Positions 18,142 through 25,008 of a stretch of DNA of 64,000 nt are shown here, piece by piece (the stretch's first letter is position 1; the number at the start of each line of letters is the position of its first letter). A program made the position numbers and the translations under genes. The DNA is from CAZAPG01 sp964486935 (GTDB lineage Bacteria > Chloroflexota > Anaerolineae > 4572-78 > J111), in NCBI GenBank assembly GCA_964486935.1, contig CAZAPG010000023.1, positions 37,011 to 101,010 on the forward strand. Reading direction: 5' to 3'. The notes beneath the pieces are model-generated. The model did not search any database, had not been told where the DNA came from, and saw only the letters and a list, made by a program, of their open reading frames with translations.

Positions 18142-18177
18142 GTATTGCGTGTTCCGCGAGTGGTTTTTGCGCAATAC
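18142..18177. repeat. GTATTGCG inverted repeat between menD and menB
   Basis: GTATTGCG and CGCAATAC arms separated by 20 bases, in the 86-base gap between menD and menB. The words recall the palindrome at 61703-61742. It could fold in the transcript but has no T-run. Confidence 0.45.
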
Positions 18178-18218
18178 GCACTCTGTAATCAAGTCAAAAA
18201 AGAGAGAGGAGCATTACC

Positions 18219-19049
18219 ATGACCAACTGGCAAGAAGTCAAACAATACCAAGACATTACCTACCACAAAGCCGACCGGATGGCCCGGATTGCCTTTAACC
18301 GGCCAGAGGTGCGCAACGCCTTTCGGCCTAAAACGGTTGATGAGCTAATTGACGCCTTTAACCACGCCTGGATGGACCCCGACGTGGGCGTAATTTTGTT
18401 TACCGGCAACGGCCCGGCCAAAGATGGCAAATACGCCTTCTGCTCCGGCGGCGACCAGCGCGTGCGCGGCGATGCCGGCTATGTGGATGAGCAGGGCATG
18501 GCCCGGCTAAACGTGTTGCAATTGCAGCGCATCATCCGCTCGATGCCCAAGCCGGTGATTGCCCTGGTGGCCGGCTACGCCATTGGCGGGGGGCACGTGC
18601 TGCACGTCATTTGCGATTTGACCATTGCCGCCGACAACGCCATTTTTGGGCAGACCGGCCCAAAAGTGGGCAGCTTCGACGGCGGCCTCGGCTCCAGCTA
18701 CCTGGCCCGCATTGTCGGTCAAAAGAAAGCGCGGGAAATCTGGTATCTGTGCCGCCAGTACAGCGCCGAAGAGGCCGAAAAAATGGGGCTGGTCAATACC
18801 GTAGTGCCGGTGGAAGAACTGGAGGCCGAAGGCGTCAAATGGGCGCAGGAAATTTTGCAGCACAGCCCCATTGCCATTCGCTGCCTGAAGGCCGGCTTCA
18901 ACGCCGACTGCGACGGCCAGATTGGCCTGCAGGAGCTGGCCGGACACGCCACCATGCTCTTTTACATGTCAGAAGAAGGGCAGGAAGGGCGCAACGCCTT
19001 TTTAGAGAAGCGCAAGCCGCGCTACAACGAATACCCCTGGCGGCCATAA
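18219..19049 (+). CDS. menB: 1,4-dihydroxy-2-naphthoyl-CoA synthase MenB
   Basis: A 276-residue crotonase-fold enzyme that closes the second ring of the naphthoquinone from o-succinylbenzoyl-CoA. MenB-specific motifs are FCSGGDQRVRGDAGY and YAIGGGHVLHVICDLTIAAD, with GQTGPKVGSFDGG and the C-terminal RKPRYNEYPWRP-type tail (KRKPRYNEYPWRP). AGAGAGGAG lies 7 bases before the ATG. It is followed by menE after a short repeat, and belongs to the same run. Length is that of authentic MenB. Confidence 0.96.
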   Translation: MTNWQEVKQYQDITYHKADRMARIAFNRPEVRNAFRPKTVDELIDAFNHAWMDPDVGVILFTGNGPAKDGKYAFCSGGDQRVRGDAGYVDEQGMARLNVLQLQRIIRSMPKPVIALVAGYAIGGGHVLHVICDLTIAADNAIFGQTGPKVGSFDGGLGSSYLARIVGQKKAREIWYLCRQYSAEEAEKMGLVNTVVPVEELEAEGVKWAQEILQHSPIAIRCLKAGFNADCDGQIGLQELAGHATMLFYMSEEGQEGRNAFLEKRKPRYNEYPWRP

Positions 19050-19050
19050 C

Positions 19051-19083
19051 AATTTACGATTTTAGATTTTGGATTTACGATTG
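19051..19083. repeat. TTTACGATTTTAGATTTTGG-type repeat between menB and menE
   Basis: An AT-rich iteration of (T)TTACGATTTTAGATTTTGGA fills the gap up to the menE start. It has displaced any clear Shine-Dalgarno site of menE. The same word family appears in frame at 2096-2129 in the kinase gene. Confidence 0.5.
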
Positions 19084-19085
19084 AC

Positions 19086-20543
19086 ATGCTCGACTGGCTG
19101 GCTCACCGGGCGGCGATATCGCCGCAAAAAATAGCCCTGATTTTTGGGGAGCGGGCGTGGACATACCGCGAACTGAACGAGTTGACCGCCGGGCTGGCGG
19201 CTCAACTGGTCGCCGCCGGCGTGGAAGCCGGGCAGCGCGTGGCCACGCTCATGCCCAACCGGGCCGAGTATGTCGGCCTGATTCACGCGCTGGCCCGGCT
19301 GGGCGCGGTGCTGGTTCCCCTCAACACCCGCCTGACCGCCGGGGAACTGCGCTGGCAGGTTGAGCAGGCCGATTGCCGCCTGGTGGTCTGCACGGCTGAG
19401 ACAGAAACACAGGCAGCCAAATTAAACCTGCCAACCTGCAATCTGCAACCTGCAACCCGCTTAACCGCCAACCCGCAGCCATTTCAACAGGGTCGCCCGC
19501 TGGATTTATCCGCCACGCAGGGCATTGTCTTCACCTCCGGCACAACGGGTCGCCCCAAAGGGGCAATGTTGACTTTTGCCAACCACTTCTACAGCGCCAC
19601 GGCCTCGGCCTACCGGCTGGGCACAGCGCCGGAGGACCGCTGGCTGGCCTGTATGCCGCTGTATCACGTGGGCGGTATTGCCATTATTTTGCGCTGCTGC
19701 CTGTACGGAACAACGGTGGTGTTGCAACCGGGGTTTGACCCGGCGGCGGTGGCTCAGGCGCTCGACACGCAGGAAGTCACGCTGGTATCGCTGGTACCGA
19801 CTATGCTGCACCGGCTGTTGGAGAGTCACCCGGCCAGTCTGGCCAATCCACAACTGCGCTGCATTTTGCTGGGCGGCGCGGCGGCTCCGGCCCCGCTACT
19901 GGAGCAATCGCTGACCCTAAGTTTGCCGCTGGCGACCACCTACGGTCTCACCGAGGCGGCCTCGCAGGTGGCTACTGCTTCCCCCGGAGAAGTCCGGCTC
20001 AAACCGGGCAGCGTTGGCAGGCCATTAATGTTTTCCCAGGTGTCGATTTTAGACGACGATGGCCGACAGTTGCCGCCGGGCGAAATTGGCGAGATTGTGG
20101 TCGGCGGGCCAACGGTGATGCAGGGCTATTACCGGCAACCGGAGGCCACGCAGAAAACCCTGCCCAACGGCCAGCTACGCACCGGCGATATGGGTTATCT
20201 GGATGCCGACGGCGACCTGTGGGTGGTCCAGCGCCGGGCCGACTTGATTGTCAGCGGCGGCGAAAATGTTTACCCGGTAGAGGTAGAGCAGGTGTTGGCT
20301 CAATTTCCCGGCGTAATTGACGCCTGTGTCGTCGGCCTGCCCAACCAAGAGTGGGGCCAGCAGGTGGCGGCGGCGGTGGTGGTCAACGGCAACAGGGCGA
20401 TTAGCGAGTCGGCGCTGCTGGCCTTTTGCCGGGAGCGATTGGCCGGGTACAAGCAGCCTCGCTTCATCCGTTTTGTCGACGCGCTGCCCCGCACAGGTTC
20501 GGGCAAAGTGCAGCGGGAGCAGGTTAGAGAGTTGCTAAGTTAA
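19086..20543 (+). CDS. menE: o-succinylbenzoate-CoA ligase MenE
   Basis: A 485-residue AMP-forming acyl-CoA synthetase that activates o-succinylbenzoate. Motifs in order: P-loop VFTSGTTGRPKGAML near residue 140, ATTYGLTEAASQ, the LRTGDMGYLDADGDLWVVQR hinge region, and the catalytic Lys in RTGSGKVQRE near the C terminus. No clear ribosome site precedes the ATG, because a repeat fills the gap after menB; coupling to upstream translation is possible. A CAACCTGCAA-type iteration is translated in frame near residues 114-125. menC, menH and menA are not in the window. Confidence 0.93.
   Translation: MLDWLAHRAAISPQKIALIFGERAWTYRELNELTAGLAAQLVAAGVEAGQRVATLMPNRAEYVGLIHALARLGAVLVPLNTRLTAGELRWQVEQADCRLVVCTAETETQAAKLNLPTCNLQPATRLTANPQPFQQGRPLDLSATQGIVFTSGTTGRPKGAMLTFANHFYSATASAYRLGTAPEDRWLACMPLYHVGGIAIILRCCLYGTTVVLQPGFDPAAVAQALDTQEVTLVSLVPTMLHRLLESHPASLANPQLRCILLGGAAAPAPLLEQSLTLSLPLATTYGLTEAASQVATASPGEVRLKPGSVGRPLMFSQVSILDDDGRQLPPGEIGEIVVGGPTVMQGYYRQPEATQKTLPNGQLRTGDMGYLDADGDLWVVQRRADLIVSGGENVYPVEVEQVLAQFPGVIDACVVGLPNQEWGQQVAAAVVVNGNRAISESALLAFCRERLAGYKQPRFIRFVDALPRTGSGKVQREQVRELLS
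19426..19459. repeat. AACCTGCAA iteration inside menE
   Basis: Tandem variants of CCAACCTGCAA/TCTGCAACCTGCAA are translated in frame as about LPTCNLQPATR. The stretch lies in a variable loop ahead of the ATP-binding P-loop, so the enzyme may tolerate it. Confidence 0.5.
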
Positions 20544-20559
20544 GCGTAAGGTCAAGAAC

Positions 20560-21378
20560 ATGTTAGCCCAAACAGAATTTGTCACAGAAGAAAAAACTCA
20601 TCCGGTTGAAATTGGGCCGGGAGTGAGCATCGGCGGCCCTGAGGTGGTGCTGATGGCCGGGCCGTGCAGCGTGGAGAGTTATGAGCAAACGCGGGCCACA
20701 GCCGAAGCAATCTGTAAAGTGGGCGGGCGAGTGTTGCGCGGCGGCGCGTTTAAGCCGCGCACCTCGCCGCACAGCTTTCAGGGGTTGGGGCCGGAGGGTC
20801 TCAAAATTTTGCGCGCCGTGGCCGACGAGTTTGGCCTGCTGATTATTACCGAAGCTTTGGGCGCGGAACACCTACCTCTGGTGGCTCAATACGCCGATAT
20901 CATTCAGATTGGCAGCCGCAATATGCAACATTTCCCGCTGCTGTGGGCCGCAGGAGAAACCGACAAACCCGTGGTTTTAAAACGCGGCTTTATGAGCACC
21001 GTGCAGGAGTGGCTGCTGGCCGCCGAGCACATTGCCAGCCGTGGCAATCAAAATATTATTTTGTGCGAACGGGGCATCCGCAGCTTTGACCCGGCTACCC
21101 GCAATGTGCTGGATACCGGGGCCATTGCGCTGGCCAAGCGGTTATCGCCCTACCCCGTTATGGCCGACCCCAGCCACGCCACCGGGCGGGCCGATCTGGT
21201 GCTGCCTGCCGCGCGCGCCGCCGTAGCTGCCGGCGCTGATGGCCTGCTGGTCGAAATTCATCCCAACCCCGCCGCCGCCCTGTCAGATGGCGAGCAGTCG
21301 CTGCCGCTCGCAGCATTGTCACAACTGGTCGATGAAACCCGGCGGGTGGCGCAGGCGTTGGGTCGAAAGCTCGTTTGA
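20560..21378 (+). CDS. aroF: 3-deoxy-7-phosphoheptulonate synthase (AroF/AroG type I-beta)
   Basis: A 272-residue enzyme of the first shikimate step, joining phosphoenolpyruvate and erythrose 4-phosphate. Key motifs are MAGPCSVESYEQT, GGAFKPRTSPHSFQGLG, IQIGSRNMQHFPLL, VVLKRGFMSTVQEWL, ILCERGIRSFDPATRNVLD, and PVMADPSHATGR. It lacks a regulatory ACT or chorismate mutase domain. It is the last gene of the menaquinone run, 16 bases after menE, which fits supplying chorismate for menF. A TTGACA overlaps its stop codon and might begin a promoter for the next operon. Confidence 0.95.
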   Translation: MLAQTEFVTEEKTHPVEIGPGVSIGGPEVVLMAGPCSVESYEQTRATAEAICKVGGRVLRGGAFKPRTSPHSFQGLGPEGLKILRAVADEFGLLIITEALGAEHLPLVAQYADIIQIGSRNMQHFPLLWAAGETDKPVVLKRGFMSTVQEWLLAAEHIASRGNQNIILCERGIRSFDPATRNVLDTGAIALAKRLSPYPVMADPSHATGRADLVLPAARAAVAAGADGLLVEIHPNPAAALSDGEQSLPLAALSQLVDETRRVAQALGRKLV

Positions 21379-21573
21379 CATATCCCGGATTCTCCACAAT
21401 ACTATGTGCAAATGTTTTTCTCCCCACAGATGTTACAACGATACTGATTATGATTCCATTCAGAGAAAAGCAATCTGATCCGCCTTCCGGTTCTCCTGAT
21501 AAAAGCTGATTAATGTTCGTCATTTTCCATCTTTCTGCCTGGCCGAAGGCGACTCATCCGTGTTAGGGAAGGA

Positions 21574-22209
21574 ATGATTATGACTGACGCAGTATCGACG
21601 TTGATTCCGGTGGCAGCGACCGTGGCTGTGTGCCTGGCGCTGCTCATTATCCTGGCTGCGGCTTATTTTATGGGCCGGCGCCGGCTGCAAACTACTCAGG
21701 CGACGATTCGGCAGCTGGAAGAAACCTTTGGGCTGGTCAACCACAACCCCAAAGGCATCTATCCCAATCTGCGCGGCCAGGTTGACGGGATGGACGTAGC
21801 CGTTGATGTGATGTTCCAGGAATACTCAAGATCGTATGGCAGTTCGACCGGCAAACGCCCCTGGACGCGGGTGCGGGCGCAGTTGCCGCAGCAGCCACAG
21901 GTGCAGGTGCGCGCGCGTCACCAAAAGATAGGCGAAACCATAGCATGGCCGGCGCGAGAGACCGGTAATCCGGCCTTTGACCAGAAATATGAAATATTTA
22001 TACCGGAGGATACAGCCATGGACGAAGTTCTGCCACCCCCGGCGCAAGAGGCGCTCATGGCTGCGGACCCGCCGGTACATATCTTGAACAACGTTGTCTT
22101 GTGGACCAAAGCCAAAACCGGACACAGCCCTGAGTTGCTAAAAAATGCGGTGCGCTCTTGCGCCCGCGTGGCCGCAGCTATGGCTGGCAGCGCGGAAACA
22201 ACAAGTTAA
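21574..22209 (+). CDS. single-anchor membrane protein of unknown family (211 aa)
   Basis: I do not recognise this protein. It starts with a short lead and one transmembrane helix (LIPVAATVAVCLALLIILAA, residues about 11-33), then a basic GRRRLQ segment and a soluble domain of about 170 residues (GQVDGMDVAVDVMF, YEIFIPEDTAM). The GxxxGxxVxVxV layout of the domain is shared with the gene at 23188 (EHQGRRFAIKPVG), which suggests related folds. GGAAGG lies before the start; ATG 21580 is an alternative. It opens a run of five same-strand genes with gaps of 15, 6 and 36 bases and one overlap, ending in a probable selenoprotein. Confidence 0.75.
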   Translation: MIMTDAVSTLIPVAATVAVCLALLIILAAAYFMGRRRLQTTQATIRQLEETFGLVNHNPKGIYPNLRGQVDGMDVAVDVMFQEYSRSYGSSTGKRPWTRVRAQLPQQPQVQVRARHQKIGETIAWPARETGNPAFDQKYEIFIPEDTAMDEVLPPPAQEALMAADPPVHILNNVVLWTKAKTGHSPELLKNAVRSCARVAAAMAGSAETTS

Positions 22210-22224
22210 AAGAAAGGAGAGGGT

Positions 22225-23181
22225 ATGAATAACAGGCTCCACACCCCCCATCCGCGACTTGCCGGCGTGGAGAGCGTCTACCGGCAAGAGCTACTACCCT
22301 GGCTGGAGCAGCAAGCCGGTAAAACAAGGCGCGCCCGAATCCGCTGGGTGATATTACAGGCACTGGGGTTGACCATTTTAGGCGGGATTATCTGGTATTT
22401 TTGGCAAGATTTAGATTTTCAAGAATTTGTGATTCTGGGCTTTCTTTATTTAATCTATTTGTGGCTTACCGGCGGGCCAAATATAAAATTGCACCAGGGC
22501 CGCAAGCGCAAAATACTGGAAAAAATCTGCGCCCATCTTGGCCTGAACCTACATGGCAGGTTGGACGGGCCGGCCGGGTTCAATTTTAAGCAGCCTGGCC
22601 TTAATCAAATTGTAGGAGACTACACCCGTTCTGTACAACCCCTGAATTTGAGCGGAGAGCAGGCCGGGCTACCGTTCCAGATAATAGAATGTAGCTTAAC
22701 CTCAGGCCGGGGAGGGAGACCCAACACCTACACCAGAGGCGTATTCAATGGTCGAGTTTTCGCCGTTGATTTTCAAACGCCGCTGACTGAGCCGATTGTA
22801 CTGAATCGCCAGGGAGAACTCGTCTACGGTATCCGCCGGGGCCATGAGGAGGCCGGCGTTAAGGATGAAGAGCACTTTTATGTCGGCCCACTGATGCTGT
22901 GGTCAGGAAATCCGCGCTTCTTGGATGACGCCATTCAGCGCCGCCTGCTCAATCTGGTAGAATACGTCGAACAGGAAGCAAAAGTCGACGCCATCGCCTG
23001 GAATGAGGAACGTATTATCCTGACCACAAAAAAGGGCGGGCGGAGTTTGCTTGATTATGGTGATTGGTGGACCGACCCGACCAACCCCAAAATAGTTGAA
23101 ACCATTCGGGCTGATTTTACTTACCTGTTTAACATTGTGGAGCGGCTGGCAGCCCTCAAGCAAATTGCCCGGAAGAGATAA
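22225..23181 (+). CDS. two-helix membrane protein, weakly DUF3137-like (318 aa)
   Basis: Residues about 40-85 hold two transmembrane helices (VILQALGLTILGGIIWYFW and FVILGFLYLIYLWLTGG). The soluble part follows KRKILEKICAHLGL and contains FNGRVFAVDFQTPLTEPIVL, then EEHFYVGPLMLW and WNEERIILTTKKG. This order, two N-terminal helices, then a strand-rich domain with a late xxFxV...ERIIL pair, is reminiscent of DUF3137 proteins, but I hold this only as a weak resemblance. AAAGGAGAGGG lies before the ATG. It is the second gene of the operon with the radical SAM selenoprotein. Function unknown. Confidence 0.75.
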   Translation: MNNRLHTPHPRLAGVESVYRQELLPWLEQQAGKTRRARIRWVILQALGLTILGGIIWYFWQDLDFQEFVILGFLYLIYLWLTGGPNIKLHQGRKRKILEKICAHLGLNLHGRLDGPAGFNFKQPGLNQIVGDYTRSVQPLNLSGEQAGLPFQIIECSLTSGRGGRPNTYTRGVFNGRVFAVDFQTPLTEPIVLNRQGELVYGIRRGHEEAGVKDEEHFYVGPLMLWSGNPRFLDDAIQRRLLNLVEYVEQEAKVDAIAWNEERIILTTKKGGRSLLDYGDWWTDPTNPKIVETIRADFTYLFNIVERLAALKQIARKR

Positions 23182-23187
23182 ATTTTT

Positions 23188-23991
23188 GTGAATGCCAAAA
23201 ATGTCGTCATTAGCCTCCTTGTTTTTGTGGTAATTGCCTGTGTCTGTCCGGTTTGCATTGCGGCTGTTCTGTTTGGCCTCGAGAGCCTGGGGAATGAATC
23301 ATTGCGCGATACATTTGGCATCCTTTTTCTGGCCGGTCTGTGTAGTGTGGCGGTGGTGCCGGCGCTGGGGGGCGCGTTCTGGCGGCTTCAGCACACCTTT
23401 CGGTCTCGGGTGGCGGGGCGGCGGTTAGCCCAGGCTATGGGTCTGCAACCCCTGAACCAGTCAACCAAACAGCCGGCCATCTGGTACGGAGGAGAACACC
23501 AGGGCCGCCGCTTTGCCATTAAACCGGTCGGCTCAACCTATCGCTATTATGCCCAAGAGCGCAGCCGCATTGGTGTCAGATTTTATCTGCAAATTATCAT
23601 GGAGGTCCTGGTTTCCGAACCGATGGGCGCAACCATTTACCGGGGAATCAAAGGGGCTTCGAAAAACCCACAAAATTTTGAAGAGGCATTTACCCTTGAA
23701 AGCGTTGGCCGGTTAGCCGGCACGGCCCAGGCGGCGATGTTTGATTTTGTGCAAAAAGGGTATCCCACCGGCATGAGCGGGCTTTCATTCCGCTTTAACA
23801 AGGGAACCCGAAACCTGAGCCTGCGCGACCGGGCAACCGTGCCTCCAGGAATGTTAGCGCCGGAAATATGGCCCGATGTCTCCGTCATTCTGGTTCACGA
23901 CCACCCGGATACCGGCATCTCGCCAGAACAATTGCGCGCGTTTCTGGATGAGATGGCAGCGGTGGCCCGCGCAATTGAAGAGTCGGCCTGA
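23188..23991 (+). CDS. membrane-anchored protein of unknown family (267 aa), GTG start
   Basis: The start is GTG 23188, six bases after the previous stop. Two N-terminal hydrophobic stretches (VVISLLVFVVIACVCPVCIA and FGILFLAGLCSVAVVPALG) are followed by a soluble domain of about 190 residues. Its EHQGRRFAIKPVG and FRFNKGTRNLSLRDRA segments mirror the architecture of the proteins at 21574 and 22225, so the three may be diverged paralogues. The C terminus is a helix (SPEQLRAFLDEMAAVARAIE). No catalytic motif is evident. The operon context is the only functional clue. Confidence 0.72.
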   Translation: MNAKNVVISLLVFVVIACVCPVCIAAVLFGLESLGNESLRDTFGILFLAGLCSVAVVPALGGAFWRLQHTFRSRVAGRRLAQAMGLQPLNQSTKQPAIWYGGEHQGRRFAIKPVGSTYRYYAQERSRIGVRFYLQIIMEVLVSEPMGATIYRGIKGASKNPQNFEEAFTLESVGRLAGTAQAAMFDFVQKGYPTGMSGLSFRFNKGTRNLSLRDRATVPPGMLAPEIWPDVSVILVHDHPDTGISPEQLRAFLDEMAAVARAIEESA

Positions 23992-24027
23992 CAAACCGGA
24001 CAGCGTTGCATTTATGGAGCGGATAAA

Positions 24028-25008
24028 ATGGAAGAAAGCGGAGTTGAATCGGTTGTTGATTATCGGCAAGGGTTTCTTCAGGGGCTGATTAAAGATGGGC
24101 GTCCCTTGCTGGCTTTTACCGGCCTGAGCCTGGTTCTGTCGGGCGGTTTTGCTCTGTTTTTGGGGGCAACCGGGCAGTTTTTGCCGCACGATGCCCAGTA
24201 TCTGGAAATGACAGCCGGCCAATTATGCGTTTTTAGCGATTGCCGCATTCTGGCCTTTATGATTCACGACCGGGTGGCCTTTGGCGGCGCGCTCATTGCC
24301 ATTGGCCTGCTTTATATCTGGCTGGCTGAATTTCCGCTGGGTCAGGCTCAACCGTGGGCCTGGTGGCTGTTTGCGCTGAGCGGCTTATTGGGGTTTGCCA
24401 GTTTTCTGGCCTATCTGGGTTACGGTTATCTGGATACCTGGCACGGAGTCGCCACGCTGCTGCTGCTACCGTGCTTTCTCGGCGGGCTGGCCAAAACTAC
24501 TGCGCTGTTTCCCGGCTCAATTGAACTTCGCTCGCTGTTTAAGCCGGCCCTGCCGCTGAACTGGCACACCTCGTTTGGCCTGGGGCGCCTGTTGCTGCTG
24601 GGGACGGCTGCGGGGATGATCGGCGGCGGCTTAACAATTTTGACCGTTGGGATGACGGCTGTTTTTGTGCCTCAGGATTTAACGTTTATGGGTCTCCGGT
24701 CTCCTGATTTTGATCTCATCAATCCCCGCCTGATCCCGCTGATTGCCCACGACCGGGCCGGTTTTGGCGGGGCGGTATTGACCACCGGCGTAACCGTATT
24801 TTTTGCGGTCTGGTGCGCTACCCCCTCGCGCAGTTTGTGGGAGGTTCTGTTAGCGTCAGGCGTGGTTGGCTTTGCCACGGCAATAGGCATTCACCCCATT
24901 GTTGGGTATAATGATCTTGTCCATCTGGCTCCGGCTATATTGGGCGCAATCATATTTAGTGCCGGTTTGGTACTGTGCTATAAACCAATGGTGTTGAATG
25001 AAACTTAA
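24028..25008 (+). CDS. polytopic membrane protein with internal duplication (326 aa)
   Basis: About eight to nine transmembrane helices with two matching halves. Each half begins with a Gly-rich helix (TGLSLVLSGGFALFLGATG; GTAAGMIGGGLTILTVGMTA), continues F-x-P-x-D and then the conserved I-x-HDR-x-x-FGGA (MIHDRVAFGGALIA near residue 87; LIAHDRAGFGGAVLT near residue 246). A conserved charged HDR motif inside or at the edge of a membrane helix, repeated twice, suggests a pseudo-twofold active site or channel. I do not recognise a named family. Its last 11 bases overlap the start of the radical SAM selenoprotein gene, so the two are translationally coupled and probably work together. Confidence 0.78.
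   Translation: MEESGVESVVDYRQGFLQGLIKDGRPLLAFTGLSLVLSGGFALFLGATGQFLPHDAQYLEMTAGQLCVFSDCRILAFMIHDRVAFGGALIAIGLLYIWLAEFPLGQAQPWAWWLFALSGLLGFASFLAYLGYGYLDTWHGVATLLLLPCFLGGLAKTTALFPGSIELRSLFKPALPLNWHTSFGLGRLLLLGTAAGMIGGGLTILTVGMTAVFVPQDLTFMGLRSPDFDLINPRLIPLIAHDRAGFGGAVLTTGVTVFFAVWCATPSRSLWEVLLASGVVGFATAIGIHPIVGYNDLVHLAPAILGAIIFSAGLVLCYKPMVLNET

Noticed and set aside
15010..18192. Long open frames on the minus strand across menF and menD
   Set aside because: They are shadows of strongly supported plus-strand genes, with codon bias and no motifs of their own.
21375..21405. Promoter TTGACA ... TACTAT for the selenoprotein operon
   Set aside because: The -35 overlaps the aroF stop and the spacing is 19 bp (or a poor AATACT at 17), so I do not list it as a feature.
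21404..21478. A 24-codon Cys-rich frame (MCKCFSPHRCYND...) after aroF
   Set aside because: There is no ribosome site and no terminator, and the gap is short; the Cys pattern alone does not support a gene.
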